Below are positions 45,222-55,155 of a stretch of DNA of 64,000 nucleotides, in pieces. Within the stretch, counting starts at the first letter, position 1, and each line of letters starts with the position of its first letter. The position numbers and the translations under genes were made by a program. Source of the DNA: Lutibaculum baratangense AMV1 (GTDB taxonomy: Bacteria > Pseudomonadota > Alphaproteobacteria > Rhizobiales > Tepidamorphaceae); contig NZ_AWXZ01000017.1 in assembly GCF_000496075.1 (NCBI RefSeq), positions 1 through 64,000 on the forward strand. Direction: 5' to 3'. Under the pieces are notes generated by a model. The model made no database searches. It was given only the letters and a program-made list of their open reading frames with translations, and had not been told where the DNA came from.

Positions 45222-45302
45222 GAAGCCAGCCGTCAATCCCCACATTCGGGTGGAGCCGCCAACTGCCTTGATGACGCGGGCATGACAGGGGCACGACACG
45301 AA

Positions 45303-45330
45303 AAAAGCCCGGGCGACTGCCCGGGCTTTT
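45303..45330 (-). terminator. Intrinsic terminator of rpsT
   Basis: AAAAGCCCGGGC (45303-45314) and GCCCGGGCTTTT (45319-45330) form a strong stem with a 4-base loop. On the minus strand the stem is followed by six T residues. It lies 27 bases after the rpsT stop. The T run on the other strand is shorter, but it may work both ways. Confidence 0.85.
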
Positions 45331-45356
45331 CTACAACCTCGACGTACGGTAACGCG

Positions 45357-45623
45357 TCAGGCGTTCATCGTCTTGATACGATGGGAGAGACGGGAGATCT
45401 TCCGAGAGGCGGTATTGGTGTGAAAGATACCCTTTTGGGCGGCGCGCATGACCTCCGGCTGCGCTGCGCGCAGGGCCTCGTCGGCCGCGCTCTTGTCGCC
45501 GGAGGCGATCGCCTCCTCGACACGGCGCAGGAAGGTGCGAACGCGGCTCCGGCGCGTCTTGTTGATCGCGGTGCGGCGCTCGATCTTACGCACCGCCTTC
45601 TTAGCGGACGGTGTATTGGCCAT
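45357..45623 (-). CDS. rpsT: 30S ribosomal protein S20
   Basis: 88 aa, normal length and composition: [19 protein letters not shown], basic helical core, [19 protein letters not shown] and [14 protein letters not shown]. Assembles into the small ribosomal subunit. ATG 45623 is the family start; an upstream in-frame ATG is not credible. rpsT beside dnaA is the usual alphaproteobacterial order. Confidence 0.97.
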   Translation of the reverse strand: MANTPSAKKAVRKIERRTAINKTRRSRVRTFLRRVEEAIASGDKSAADEALRAAQPEVMRAAQKGIFHTNTASRKISRLSHRIKTMNA

Positions 45624-45788
45624 TGCCAGTCTCCAGAGATCGGGACGGCGCACGGGCTGCGCGGGGCCCCGGATAATAAGCTGCGTCTCCGGCGGACATG
45701 ACGTGCGCCGGGCGTGGCCGGCACCTATAGTCGGATGCCCCGCCGCCGTCAACCGTCCGGCGGGATCGAAGCGCGCAGATCCGCGCGC

Positions 45789-46562
45789 TCAGCGGTGACG
45801 GAACTGCGGCGTCCGCTTCTCCGCGAAGGCCTTCATGCCCTCCTTCTGATCCTCTGTGGCGAACAGCGAGTGGAAGAGGCGACGCTCCAGGCGGCAGCCC
45901 TCCGACAGCGTCGTCTCATGCGCGCTGTTCACCGCCTCCTTCGCCATCATCAGGGCCGGCATCGACAGATCGCCGATCCGCTCCGCCGCCTCGAGCGCCG
46001 TGTCGACAAGCTCGCCGACCGGAACGACCCGGCTGACGAGACCCGACCGCTCCGCCTCGCGGGCGTCCATCACGCGGCCGGTGAGGATCATGTCCATCGC
46101 CTTCGCCTTGCCGATCGCCCGGATCAGCCGCTGCGTTCCGCCGGCCCCCGGAATGATGCCGAGCGTGATCTCCGGCTGTCCGAACTTCGCGTTCTCCGCG
46201 GCGATGATGAAGTCGCACATCATCGCGAGCTCGCACCCCCCGCCGAGCGCGTAGCCGGCGACCGCGGCGATCACCGGCTTGCGGGCGCGGGAAAGGCGTT
46301 CCCACTCGGCGATGAAGTCCTCGCGGTAGGCCTGGACGAAGGTCTTGCCCTGCATCTCCTTGATGTCGGCACCGGCGGCGAAGGCCTTCTCGCTGCCGGT
46401 GATGACGATGCAGCGGACATGCGGGTCCTCCTCGAAGCCGTCCACCGCGCCGTTCAGCTCCGAGATGAGGCGCGCGTTCAACGCGTTCATCGCCTTGGGC
46501 CGGTCGAGGCGGATGAGGCCGGTCGTCCCCCGCGTCTCGGCGGTGATGCACTCATAGGCCAT
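45789..46562 (-). CDS. Enoyl-CoA hydratase (crotonase family)
   Basis: 257 aa, standard length. The crotonase oxyanion hole is seen in [12 protein letters not shown] and [16 protein letters not shown]. Both catalytic glutamates are present: Glu in GGGCELAM and Glu in [20 protein letters not shown]. It hydrates trans-2-enoyl-CoA in fatty acid breakdown. A copy between rpsT and mutM is conserved in Rhizobiales. Confidence 0.93.
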   Translation of the reverse strand: MAYECITAETRGTTGLIRLDRPKAMNALNARLISELNGAVDGFEEDPHVRCIVITGSEKAFAAGADIKEMQGKTFVQAYREDFIAEWERLSRARKPVIAAVAGYALGGGCELAMMCDFIIAAENAKFGQPEITLGIIPGAGGTQRLIRAIGKAKAMDMILTGRVMDAREAERSGLVSRVVPVGELVDTALEAAERIGDLSMPALMMAKEAVNSAHETTLSEGCRLERRLFHSLFATEDQKEGMKAFAEKRTPQFRHR

Positions 46563-46640
46563 GGCGTCGCTCGAAGCCCCCGAATTGCGTGTCCTTCTCC
46601 AGCGCTACAGGACGTGGGCGCCGCTTTCAACGCCGCGGGC

Positions 46641-47516
46641 TCACCTCTGGCATTCCGGGCAGTAGAAGGTCGACCGTCCTGCCTGCACGATCCGCCGGAC
46701 GGTGCCGCGGCAGCCGGGCGTCGGGCAGGGCGCGTCCAGCCGGTCGTAGACGCGGAAGGCGTGCTGGAACATGCCGAGCGTGCCGTCGGAACGGACATAG
46801 TCCCTGAGCGAGGATCCGCCCGCCTCGATCGCCTCGGCGAGCACCTCCTTCACCGCGTGCACGAGCCGCTCCGCGCGCTGCCCGGCGGTCCCGTCGCGCC
46901 GCGCCAGCGTCGCCGCGATGCGCTGCGGCGACAGTCGCGCCCGGTTCAGCGCCTCGCAGACATAGATGTTGCCGAGCCCGGCCACCACGCGCTGGTCGAG
47001 GAGCGCCGCCTTGAGGGGCGTCTGCCGCCCGGCTAGCGCCCGCGCGAGACAGGCCGCGTCGAATGCCGCGCCCATCGGCTCGGGGCCGAGGTCGCGGAAC
47101 ATCGGCGAGGCGTCCATCTCGTCGCGCGCGACGAGGTTCATGAAGCCGAAGCGGCGCGGGTCGTTGTACGTCATTGATTTCCCGTCATCGAGATTCATGA
47201 TGACGTGGTCGTGTCGAGGGTCCTTCGCGCGCTCGTAGTGGAAAGAGTCCGCACCGGCGATCGCCTCCTCGACCCGCAGCGATCCCGACATGCCGAGATG
47301 GACGACGAGGCTGAGCCCGCCTTCGAGGTGAAGGAGGAGGTATTTCGCCCGCCGGCCGAGCTCCTCGATCCGCCGGCCCTCGATCCGCATCGCGAAATCG
47401 GGCGGAAAGGGAAAGCGCAGGTCGGGGCGGCGCAGATCGACGCGCGCGATCCTGCGGCCGGTCAGGGCCGGGGCGAGCCCGCGGCGAACGGTCTCGACTT
47501 CGGGCAGTTCGGGCAT
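46641..47516 (-). CDS. mutM: Formamidopyrimidine-DNA glycosylase
   Basis: 291 aa. It starts [14 protein letters not shown], in which Pro2 is the nucleophile and Glu3 catalytic. [11 protein letters not shown] and DPRRFGFM are family motifs. The C-terminal zinc finger is [15 protein letters not shown] followed by TFYCPECQR. It excises oxidised purines such as 8-oxoguanine. ATG 47514-47516; divergent from ubiE. Confidence 0.97.
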   Translation of the reverse strand: MPELPEVETVRRGLAPALTGRRIARVDLRRPDLRFPFPPDFAMRIEGRRIEELGRRAKYLLLHLEGGLSLVVHLGMSGSLRVEEAIAGADSFHYERAKDPRHDHVIMNLDDGKSMTYNDPRRFGFMNLVARDEMDASPMFRDLGPEPMGAAFDAACLARALAGRQTPLKAALLDQRVVAGLGNIYVCEALNRARLSPQRIAATLARRDGTAGQRAERLVHAVKEVLAEAIEAGGSSLRDYVRSDGTLGMFQHAFRVYDRLDAPCPTPGCRGTVRRIVQAGRSTFYCPECQR

Positions 47517-47606
47517 GGGCCTTGAAGAATGTCGGAGGAAATCGGCCGCGACGGTGCTCCCGCAACATAGCCTCACCCGCCCCGCTTGCGCTATGGTCCG
47601 CCCGCC

Positions 47607-48380
47607 ATGAACAGCGATTTCGACGATCAGGCGGGCGCGCCGCACACGCATTTCGGTTTCAGGACCATTCCCGCGGCGGAGAAGCAGGGCCGCGTCGACG
47701 AGGTGTTCCACCGCGTCGCGGCCCGCTACGACATCATGAACGACCTGATGTCCGGCGGCCTCCACCGCGTCTGGAAGGACGCGATGATCAGCTGGCTCGC
47801 GCCGCCGCGCCGAGGGCCCTACAAGGTGCTCGACGTGGCGGGCGGCACCGGCGACATCGCCTTCCGCATCGCGCGCCGGTCGCGCGAGGCGCAGCTCACC
47901 GTCTGCGACATCAACGAGAGCATGCTGACGGTCGGGCGCCAGCGCGCCGAGAAGCAGGGCCTTTCGGACCGTGTCGATTTCGCCCTCGGCAACGCGCAGT
48001 CGCTGCCCTTCCCCGACATGAGCTTCGACGCCTACACGATCGCCTTCGGCATAAGGAACGTGACGGTGATCGAGGAGGCGCTCTCGGAGGCTTTCCGGGT
48101 GCTCCGGCCGGGCGGCCGCTTCATGTGCCTGGAGTTCTCGCCGGTCGACACGCCCGTGCTCGACCGCATCTACGACCTCTACTCCTACAGGGTGATCCCC
48201 GAGATCGGCCGCCGCATCGTAGGTGACCCCGATCCCTACCAGTATCTCGTGGAATCGATCCGCCGCTTCCCGCACAGGGAGACCTTCGCGGAGATGATCG
48301 CCGAGGCGGGATTCTCCCGCGTCTCCTTCCGCAAGATGACGGGCGGCGTCGCGCTCCTGCATTCCGGCTGGCGGCTTTGA
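47607..48380 (+). CDS. ubiE: UbiE quinone C-methyltransferase
   Basis: 257 aa. SAM-binding motif [14 protein letters not shown], with [12 protein letters not shown] and a [20 protein letters not shown] start typical of UbiE/MenG. It methylates the ubiquinone (and possibly menaquinone) ring. ATG 47607 is preferred over a TTG at 47586. First of ubiE-ubiB-coaBC-dut. Confidence 0.96.
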   Translation: MNSDFDDQAGAPHTHFGFRTIPAAEKQGRVDEVFHRVAARYDIMNDLMSGGLHRVWKDAMISWLAPPRRGPYKVLDVAGGTGDIAFRIARRSREAQLTVCDINESMLTVGRQRAEKQGLSDRVDFALGNAQSLPFPDMSFDAYTIAFGIRNVTVIEEALSEAFRVLRPGGRFMCLEFSPVDTPVLDRIYDLYSYRVIPEIGRRIVGDPDPYQYLVESIRRFPHRETFAEMIAEAGFSRVSFRKMTGGVALLHSGWRL

Positions 48381-48396
48381 AGCCGGAGACGGGCGC

Positions 48397-49959
48397 GTGA
48401 TCGGCCCCTTCGTTCACCTCGGACGCCTCGCGCGCGCTGCCTTCGTCCTCGGTCGCGAGGGCGCGTTCGACCTCGTCGACGACCGCGAGCTGCCGCCCGG
48501 GCCCGCTCTCCTGGTGCGCGCGCTGCGCAAGCTGAAGCGCGGCGGCACGGCCGAGCAGGGACGGCTCGCGAAGGCGTTCGAGCGACTGGGGCCGAGTTGG
48601 ATCAAGCTCGGCCAGTTCCTCGCGACAAGGCGCGACGTTGTCGGAGACGACATCGCCAGGGATCTCTCCGCACTCCAGGACCGGCTGCCGCCCTTTCCCG
48701 ACGAGGTCGCGCGGCGCCAGATCGTCGACGCCTTCGACCGCCCGGTCGAGGGGCTCTACGAGTGGTTCGGGCCGCCCGTCGCCGCCGCCTCCATCGCCCA
48801 GGTGCACAAGGCCCGCACCGGGGGCATGGACGTCGCCGTCAAGATCCTGCGGCCGGGAGTCGAGGGCCGCTTCGCACGCGACCTGCGGACGTTCTTCTTC
48901 GCGGCGTGGATGATGGAGCGCTTGGACCCCATGTCCCAGCGCCTCCGCCCGGTCGACGTCGTCCAGACGCTCGCACGCTCGGTCACAATCGAGATGGACC
49001 TGCGGATGGAGGCCGCCGCCATCTCCGAAATGGCGGAGAACACGAAAAACGACCCAGACTTCCGCGTGCCGAGTGTCGACTGGTCGCGCTCCGGCAAGCG
49101 CATCATGACGATCGAGTGGATCGACGGCGCCCACATCGGCGACCGCGCCACGCTGATCGCCCAGGGCCACGACCTGAAGCGCCTCGGGCGGGTGGTCATC
49201 CAGTCCTTCCTGCGCCATGCGCTGCATCACGGCTTCTTCCACGCCGACATGCATCCGGGCAACCTGTTCATCGACCCGCAGGGCCGGCTCGTCGCCGTCG
49301 ACTTCGGCATCACCGGCCGGCTGGGGCGCCGGGAGCGGCGCATCCTCGCGCAGATCCTGTGGGGGTTCATCCGGCGCGACTACTACGCGACCGCCAAGGC
49401 CCATTTCGAGGCCGGCTACGTTCCCCCGCACCACCGCATCGAGGACTTCGCGCAGGCGCTGCGCGCGATCGGCGAGCCCCTGCGCGACAAGCGCGCGAGC
49501 GAGATCTCGATGGCCAGGCTCCTGCAGCAGCTGATGGAGGTGACGGAGCTCTTCGACATGAGGACGCGTCCCGAGCTCATCATGTTGCAGAAGTCGATGG
49601 TGATCATCGAGGGCGTGGCGCGCGACCTCGATCCCGAGCTCGACATGTGGACGACGGCGGAGCCCGTCGTCGGCGACTATATCCGCAACGAGCTCGGGCC
49701 CCGCCGCCGGATCGAGAACGCGCTCGAGGGGTTGCAGGCGTTGATGGAACTGGCCGAGCAGGTGCCGGACGCCATGAAGCGACTGGAGAGCTTCGTCGAG
49801 TCGATCGATGATACCGTGAACAACGGCATGAAGCTGCACCCCAAGAGCGCGACGGAGTTCGGCCACGAGATCGCGCGCTACGCGCGCTCGGGCCGGATCG
49901 CGCTGTGGATCCTCGTGATCGTGGCGGCGGGCATCGCCGTCGGCGCCTCGATCTTCTAG
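48397..49959 (+). CDS. ubiB: UbiB, ADCK/ABC1 atypical kinase for ubiquinone synthesis
   Basis: 520 aa from GTG 48397. The KxGQ motif ([12 protein letters not shown]) and alanine-rich loop ([12 protein letters not shown]) are the ABC1/ADCK hallmarks, with HADMHPGN and AVDFGITGR as catalytic and metal loops. A C-terminal hydrophobic helix pair ([16 protein letters not shown]) anchors it in the membrane. It supports the aerobic ubiquinone biosynthesis complex. 16 bases after ubiE. Confidence 0.95.
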   Translation: MIGPFVHLGRLARAAFVLGREGAFDLVDDRELPPGPALLVRALRKLKRGGTAEQGRLAKAFERLGPSWIKLGQFLATRRDVVGDDIARDLSALQDRLPPFPDEVARRQIVDAFDRPVEGLYEWFGPPVAAASIAQVHKARTGGMDVAVKILRPGVEGRFARDLRTFFFAAWMMERLDPMSQRLRPVDVVQTLARSVTIEMDLRMEAAAISEMAENTKNDPDFRVPSVDWSRSGKRIMTIEWIDGAHIGDRATLIAQGHDLKRLGRVVIQSFLRHALHHGFFHADMHPGNLFIDPQGRLVAVDFGITGRLGRRERRILAQILWGFIRRDYYATAKAHFEAGYVPPHHRIEDFAQALRAIGEPLRDKRASEISMARLLQQLMEVTELFDMRTRPELIMLQKSMVIIEGVARDLDPELDMWTTAEPVVGDYIRNELGPRRRIENALEGLQALMELAEQVPDAMKRLESFVESIDDTVNNGMKLHPKSATEFGHEIARYARSGRIALWILVIVAAGIAVGASIF

Positions 49960-49974
49960 GGAGGGAGTCTCGGC

Positions 49975-51204
49975 ATGGATCGCGGCAAGCGCGTGCTCCT
50001 GATCGTCGGGGGCGGGATCGCCGCCTACAAGTGCCTGGAGCTGACGCGGCGGCTCGTGGAGCGCGGCATCGAGGTGCGCGTCGTCATGACGAGGGGCGCG
50101 ACCGAGTTCGTGACGCCCCTCACCTTCTCGAGCCTCTCGCGCAACAAGGCGATGACCGAGCTCTTCTCCGTGACCGACGAGGCGGAGATCGGCCACATAA
50201 GGCTGTCGCGCGAGGCCGACCTCGTCGTCGTCGCGCCGGCGACGGCCGACCTTCTGGCGAAGATGGCGAACGGCCTCGCCGACGACCTCGCGAGCGCCGT
50301 GCTGCTCGCCACCGACAAGACCGTGCTTGCCGCCCCCGCCATGAACCCCCGCATGTGGGCGCACCCGGCCACGAGGCGCAACGTCCGCCAGCTTCAGGAC
50401 GACGGCATCGCCTTCGTCGGTCCCGCCGAGGGCGAGATGGCGGAGAAGGGCGAGCCCGGCATCGGCCGGATGGCCGAGCCGCAGGAGATCCTCGCCGCCA
50501 TCCTCGCGGAGCTGGACGGGGATGCGGGCCGGCTGAAGGGCCTCCTTCAGGGCCGCCGCGTCGTCGTGACGTCTGGGCCGACGCACGAGCCGATCGATCC
50601 CGTGCGCTATCTCGCCAACCGCTCGTCCGGGCGGCAGGGCCACGCGATCGCGGCCGCCGCCGCCCGGGCCGGGGCGGCGGTGACACTCGTCTCCGGCCCG
50701 GTGGCGATCCCCGATCCGGCCGGTGTGCGGACGATCCACGTCGAGACGGCGCGCCAGATGCTCGACGCGGTCGAGGGGGCGCTACCGGCCGACATCGCGA
50801 TCTGCGCCGCCGCCGTCGCCGACTGGCGCCCGGTGGCGGAAGGCGAGCAGAAGCTCAAGAAGCAACCGGGTGCCGGCGCCCCCGCACTCGACCTCGTCGA
50901 GAACCCGGACATCCTCGCCACAATCTCGAAGCTCGCGAAGCACCGCCCCGGGCTGGTCGTCGGCTTCGCGGCCGAGACGGAGAACCTGATCGAACACGCG
51001 CGCGCGAAGCTTCAGCGGAAGGGCTGCGACCTGATCGTCGCGAACGACGTGTCCCCCTCCGGCGGGGTGATGGGCGGGGCGCGCAACACGGTCCACCTCG
51101 TCACCGCTTCGGGCGTGGAATCGTGGGAGGAGACGACGAAGGAGGAGGTCGCGCGGCGCCTGGTCGCGCACGTCGCCGGCCTCCTGGGGGAGCCCGGCGC
51201 ATGA
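49975..51204 (+). CDS. coaBC: CoaBC, phosphopantothenoylcysteine decarboxylase / synthetase
   Basis: 409 aa bifunctional enzyme. The N-terminal flavin-binding CoaC part (about 1-185) has [16 protein letters not shown] and [15 protein letters not shown]. The CoaB part has [20 protein letters not shown] and the Lys motif EQKLKKQPG. It performs two steps of coenzyme A synthesis. Its stop overlaps the dut start by 4 bases. Confidence 0.96.
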   Translation: MDRGKRVLLIVGGGIAAYKCLELTRRLVERGIEVRVVMTRGATEFVTPLTFSSLSRNKAMTELFSVTDEAEIGHIRLSREADLVVVAPATADLLAKMANGLADDLASAVLLATDKTVLAAPAMNPRMWAHPATRRNVRQLQDDGIAFVGPAEGEMAEKGEPGIGRMAEPQEILAAILAELDGDAGRLKGLLQGRRVVVTSGPTHEPIDPVRYLANRSSGRQGHAIAAAAARAGAAVTLVSGPVAIPDPAGVRTIHVETARQMLDAVEGALPADIAICAAAVADWRPVAEGEQKLKKQPGAGAPALDLVENPDILATISKLAKHRPGLVVGFAAETENLIEHARAKLQRKGCDLIVANDVSPSGGVMGGARNTVHLVTASGVESWEETTKEEVARRLVAHVAGLLGEPGA

Positions 51205-51653
51205 CGCTCGCCCTGCGCATCAGGCGCCTGCCACATGCGGACGGCCTGCCGCTGCCGGCATATGCGAGCGAAGGCGCGGCCGGTCTCGATCTCGTCGCCG
51301 CCGTGCCGGCGGACGCTCCCCTGACGCTGGCGCCCGGCGAGCGCGTGCTCGTGCCGACGGGCCTCGCCATGGCCCTTCCCGCCGGACACGAGGGCCAGGT
51401 GCGGCCCCGCTCGGGCCTCGCGAGCCGATCGGGCGTCACCGTCCTCAACTCCCCCGGCACCGTCGACGAGGACTATCGCGGCGAGGTGAAGGTGCTGCTC
51501 GTCAATCTCGGCCGCGAAGCGGTGGAGATCGCGCGCGGCGACCGCATCGCCCAGCTCGTCGTCGCGCCGGTGACGAAGGTGACGATCATCGAGACCGGGA
51601 CGCTTCCGGAGAGCCTTCGGGGCGAAGGCGGGTTCGGCTCGACGGGCCGCTGA
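51201..51653 (+). CDS. dut: dUTPase
   Basis: 150 aa, homotrimer type. Motif 1 AGLDLVAAV, motif 2 RSGLASRSG, motif 3 [17 protein letters not shown], motif 4 RGDRIAQLV and motif 5 [10 protein letters not shown] are all present. It hydrolyses dUTP to keep uracil out of DNA. Coupled to coaBC by ATGA. Confidence 0.96.
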   Translation: MTLALRIRRLPHADGLPLPAYASEGAAGLDLVAAVPADAPLTLAPGERVLVPTGLAMALPAGHEGQVRPRSGLASRSGVTVLNSPGTVDEDYRGEVKVLLVNLGREAVEIARGDRIAQLVVAPVTKVTIIETGTLPESLRGEGGFGSTGR

Positions 51654-51836
51654 GCCACCTGCGAGGGAAAGGCGTTCTCCGGCGCCGGCCGTCTACGGCA
51701 AGCCCGTTGCCGTCACCAGCCGGCAATCGCACGTCAACGCCCTCGTCAGCGGACGACGCTCGCCTTACCTTACGCTCTCGATCGGCCGGACAACTCGTCA
51801 GGGCCGTGAGCCAAGAGAGACATCAGGAGCTCCGAC

Positions 51837-52790
51837 ATGAGCGAGACGCCGAGCCGCGGCCGCATCTTCGATTCGATCACGGAAACGATCGGAAACACGC
51901 CGATCGTACGCCTGAAGCGCATCGCGGAAGAGCATGGCGTGAGGGCGAACATCCTTGCCAAGCTCGAGTTCTTCAACCCGATCTCCAGCGTGAAGGACCG
52001 CATCGGCGTCTCGATGATCGAGGCGCTCGAGCGCGAGGGCAAGATCGGCAAGGACACCGTCCTCGTCGAGCCCACCTCCGGCAACACCGGCATCGCGCTC
52101 GCCTTCGTCGCGGCCTCGAAGGGCTACCGGCTCATCCTGGTGATGCCCGAGACCATGTCGATGGAACGCCGCAAGATGCTGGCGCTCTTGGGCGCGGAGC
52201 TCGTGCTCACGGAGGGTCCCAAGGGCATGAAGGGCGCGGTCGCGCGCGCCGAGGAGCTCCTGGGCGAGATTCCGAACTCCGTCATGCCGCAGCAATTCGC
52301 GAACCCCGCGAACCCCGAGATCCACCGCCGGACGACGGCCGAGGAGATCTGGGCGGACACTGGGGGCGAGATCGACGGCTTCGTCTCCGGCATCGGCACG
52401 GGCGGCACGATCACCGGCGTCGGCCAGGTGCTGAAGCCCCGCAGGCCCCAGCTCAGGATCATCGCCGTCGAGCCCGAGGCGAGCCCGATCCTCTCCGGCG
52501 GCCAGCCCGGCCCGCACAAGATCCAGGGCATCGGCGCGGGCTTCGTGCCCGAAATTCTCGACCGATCCGTGATCGACGAGATCGTCCAGGTCTCGAACGA
52601 AGAGAGCTTCGAGATGGCGCGCCAGATCGCCCGGCTCGAGGGCATTCCCGTCGGCATCTCGTCGGGTGCCGCGGTCGCCGCCGCCGTCAAGGCGACCCGG
52701 GGCGAGGACTGGGTCGGCAAGAACGTCGTCATCATCATCCCCTCCTTCGCCGAGCGCTACCTGTCGACGGCCCTCTTCGACGGCCTCTGA
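51837..52790 (+). CDS. cysK: Cysteine synthase A (O-acetylserine sulfhydrylase)
   Basis: 317 aa, PLP fold type II. The PLP lysine is in [16 protein letters not shown]. The phosphate and substrate loops are [11 protein letters not shown] and [12 protein letters not shown]. It makes cysteine from O-acetylserine and sulfide. AGGAG precedes ATG 51837 after a 183-base gap, so it probably has its own promoter. Confidence 0.94.
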   Translation: MSETPSRGRIFDSITETIGNTPIVRLKRIAEEHGVRANILAKLEFFNPISSVKDRIGVSMIEALEREGKIGKDTVLVEPTSGNTGIALAFVAASKGYRLILVMPETMSMERRKMLALLGAELVLTEGPKGMKGAVARAEELLGEIPNSVMPQQFANPANPEIHRRTTAEEIWADTGGEIDGFVSGIGTGGTITGVGQVLKPRRPQLRIIAVEPEASPILSGGQPGPHKIQGIGAGFVPEILDRSVIDEIVQVSNEESFEMARQIARLEGIPVGISSGAAVAAAVKATRGEDWVGKNVVIIIPSFAERYLSTALFDGL

Positions 52791-52851
52791 CCACCGCCCC
52801 TCACATGCGCCCCGTCCCCTGCTAGAGTGACGGGACAAGGGAGGGCCGCAG

Positions 52852-53589
52852 ATGAGGATCGCAATCGCCGTCTTGCTCGCCGCCGCATGGGCCATTCCCC
52901 CCGCGGCGGCGGGCGACACCGCGGAGAGGCGCATCATCGGCTTCGCGGAGGAGGGCCGTCTCTTCGCCTTCGAGGAGTTCGGCGTCCAGGACGGCTCCGG
53001 CTTCCCGTACTCGAACATCTACGTCGTCGACACCGACACGGATTCCTGGGTCGCCGGCACGCCCATCCGCGTGCGCCTCGAGGAGGATGGCGCGGGCCTG
53101 GAGGACGCGCGCCGGCAGGCCGAGACGAGGCTCGAGGAGGTCGTCGGAGAGGAGCTGGGGGACGCACGTTTCGTGACGCTCGCACATTCGCCGCTGGGCG
53201 AATTCGAACAGAGCCCGACGGAGCTCCTCTTCGCACCGCTGATCCCCTCGAACCCGCTCGCCGATCCCGACCGGACCTACGCCGCCCGTCTCGACCTCTT
53301 CCATGCCGAGACCCAGGCGGCGGACTGCATCACCTATATCGGCGATCGTCCCATGGGCTTCCGCCTCACGGTGGACGGCCTCGAGAAGGGTGGCGGATCC
53401 GTGGTCCTGCACGAGGACGCTGGGCCGGTTCCCGCCTCGCGCGGCTGCCCGATCACGTACCGGCTCAGCGAGATCGTCGTGCCGGACTTTCCCCCCGATC
53501 GGCTCGCCGTGCTGATCAGCGTGTTCACGCCGGGCTTCGAGGGCCCGGACCGACGCTTCATCGCGGTCACGGGAAGGCTGCCGGAGTGA
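52852..53589 (+). CDS. DUF2259 predicted secreted protein
   Basis: 245 aa with a signal peptide (cleaved near AAAGDTAE, residue about 21). The conserved opening RIIGFAEEGRLFAFEEFGVQ and NIYVVDTDTDSWV match DUF2259. Two cysteines (ADCITYIGD, RGCPITYRL). Periplasmic, function unknown. Its stop overlaps the next gene's GTG. Confidence 0.8.
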   Translation: MRIAIAVLLAAAWAIPPAAAGDTAERRIIGFAEEGRLFAFEEFGVQDGSGFPYSNIYVVDTDTDSWVAGTPIRVRLEEDGAGLEDARRQAETRLEEVVGEELGDARFVTLAHSPLGEFEQSPTELLFAPLIPSNPLADPDRTYAARLDLFHAETQAADCITYIGDRPMGFRLTVDGLEKGGGSVVLHEDAGPVPASRGCPITYRLSEIVVPDFPPDRLAVLISVFTPGFEGPDRRFIAVTGRLPE

Positions 53590-53972
53590 GCAGGCCCTCC
53601 CGGCCGACGGCGCCGCTCGCGCTGCTGGCGGCGGTCGCGCTGCCACCGCTCGCCCTCGGCGGCGCGTTCCTGTGGTACGTCTACGCTCCCGTCCGGGTCG
53701 AGGAGATGGTGCGCGGGCTCGCCGCGGAGGTCGTCATGATCGAGGGCATGCTTGAGGGGGTCAACGTGACCTGCCGCTTCGGACGGGGGGTCGAGCTGCG
53801 CGACGCGCGCGTCTCCTATGCCTGCGAGATCACGGGGATCTGCGACACGCCGGTGAGGCGGGAGGCCTTTGTCGGCCTCGAGCAGGGTCCGCATCTGGTA
53901 GGTGAGCCGCTGGCGCGCACGATCGCGGAAACGTGCCCCGACGCTGTCGGCACGGGCACCGACGAGGGATGA
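53586..53972 (+). CDS. Hypothetical single-pass membrane protein
   Basis: 128 aa from GTG 53586, coupled to the DUF2259 gene by GTGA. One N-terminal membrane helix (LALLAAVALPPLALGGAFLW) and a small periplasmic domain with cysteines (VTCRFGRG, YACEITGICD, AETCPDA). No named family. The neighbour suggests a joint envelope role. Confidence 0.65.
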   Translation: MSRPSRPTAPLALLAAVALPPLALGGAFLWYVYAPVRVEEMVRGLAAEVVMIEGMLEGVNVTCRFGRGVELRDARVSYACEITGICDTPVRREAFVGLEQGPHLVGEPLARTIAETCPDAVGTGTDEG

Positions 53973-54019
53973 GCGCGCGGGCGGGGGCAGGAGCCTTCCA
54001 CGGAGAGCCGGAACGGGAC

Positions 54020-54757
54020 ATGGAACTGACGTCGGAGGAAATCGAGCGCTACGCCCGCCATCTCGTCCTGCCGGAGGTCGGCGGAACGGGCCAGCAGAAG
54101 CTGAAGAAGGCGCGCGTCCTCGTGATCGGCGCGGGGGGCCTCGGCGCCCCGGTCCTCATGTACCTCGCGGCGGCAGGCGTCGGCACCCTCGGCATCGTCG
54201 ACGACGACACCGTGTCGCTGTCGAACCTGCAGCGCCAGATCATCCACGACACGGACCAGGTAGGGGCGAAGAAGGTGGAAAGCGCACGGCACGCGATCGG
54301 GCGCGTCAACCCGCACGTGAAGGTCGAGCTTCACGACACGCGGCTCAGCGGCGAAAACGCCCGCGCCCTCGTGCGCGGCCATGACGTCGTGATCGACGGG
54401 TCGGACAACTTCGCGACGCGCTATTGCGTCGCCGACGCCTGCGAGGCCGAGGGCGTGGCCCTGGTGACGGGCGCGGTAGGCCGCTTCGACGGATCGGTCA
54501 CGACGCTCCTGCCCTTCGCCGAGCGCGATGGCCGCAAGCTGCCGTCCTACCGCGACCTCTTCCCCGCGCCACCGCCGGAGGGAACGGTGCCGAGTTGCGC
54601 CGAGGCGGGCATCCTCGGCGCGCTCACCGGCGTCATCGGCTCGATCCAGGCTATGGAAGCCATCAAGCTCGTCACCGGCACCGGCGACGTGCTCGCCGGC
54701 CGCCTGCTCCTGGTCGACGCGCTGTCGATGCGCTTCGAGACGATCGAGTTCGGCTGA
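54020..54757 (+). CDS. MoeB/ThiF/HesA-type adenylyltransferase
   Basis: 245 aa from ATG 54020; an upstream ATG at 53969 overlapping the previous stop would add 17 unconserved residues. Nucleotide-binding VLVIGAGGLGAPVLMYLA, then IVDDDTVSLSNLQRQIIHD and GSDNFATRYCVAD are characteristic. It activates the C-terminus of a sulfur-carrier protein (MoaD or ThiS type), supplying molybdopterin or thiazole synthesis. No partner is adjacent, so MoeB versus ThiF cannot be decided. Confidence 0.88.
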   Translation: MELTSEEIERYARHLVLPEVGGTGQQKLKKARVLVIGAGGLGAPVLMYLAAAGVGTLGIVDDDTVSLSNLQRQIIHDTDQVGAKKVESARHAIGRVNPHVKVELHDTRLSGENARALVRGHDVVIDGSDNFATRYCVADACEAEGVALVTGAVGRFDGSVTTLLPFAERDGRKLPSYRDLFPAPPPEGTVPSCAEAGILGALTGVIGSIQAMEAIKLVTGTGDVLAGRLLLVDALSMRFETIEFG

Positions 54758-54766
54758 GGGCCGGCC

Positions 54767-55075
54767 TCAGGCCCCCACCCTTCGCGCGACGTCGAGATTG
54801 TAGTCGCGAATCCAGCCCGGGATCAGGAAGGCGTCGACCAGCCACCAGAGGCCCCAGAGCCCGAGGAAGAGGTAGCCGATGACGATCGGGGCGGTGAGCC
54901 AGCCGAGGCCGTGCAGCAGGATCTGCAGGATTCCGGTGCCGACGCGGCCGCCATAGAGTCGGTGGGCGCCGAGGAAGCCGAGGAAGAACCACAGGATGTA
55001 GCCGAGCGCCGTCGACTTGGCGCGCGCGTTGTACTCCATCATCGCCCTCGTGTGGGCGGAGTCGACATTGGCCAT
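54767..55075 (-). CDS. TM2 domain membrane protein
   Basis: 102 aa. Two membrane helices (LGYILWFFLGFLGAHRLYGG and IVIGYLFLGLWGLWWLVDAF) in the TM2-domain pattern, with the DAFLIPGWIRDYN end. Family function is unknown. Converges with the MoeB-type gene. Confidence 0.85.
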   Translation of the reverse strand: MANVDSAHTRAMMEYNARAKSTALGYILWFFLGFLGAHRLYGGRVGTGILQILLHGLGWLTAPIVIGYLFLGLWGLWWLVDAFLIPGWIRDYNLDVARRVGA

Positions 55076-55155
55076 TCCGGCACTCCCTCGATCGAACGGA
55101 CGTTGTTCATCCGATATCGGTGCGGGAGGCGGGTTTCGCAAGCTCTCGCCCGCGC

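Larger units (their letters stand above)
44586..45300. promoter_or_regulatory. Long dnaA-side intergenic region, candidate replication origin / cell-cycle control region
   Basis: About 715 bases without a gene, AT-richer than flanking DNA. It has a consensus DnaA box, eleven GANTC sites, and several inverted repeats: CCATGA-A-TCATGG (44764-44776), TTGCTTGCAAGCAA (44790-44803), CGATT-AAG-AATCG (44898-44910), GTGAA-N5-TTCAC (44988-45002). The stretch 44755-44835 is the most AT-rich and could unwind. Flanks are the rhodanese/dnaA and rpsT genes. In some alphaproteobacteria the origin is elsewhere (near hemE), so origin function is not proven. Confidence 0.55.
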
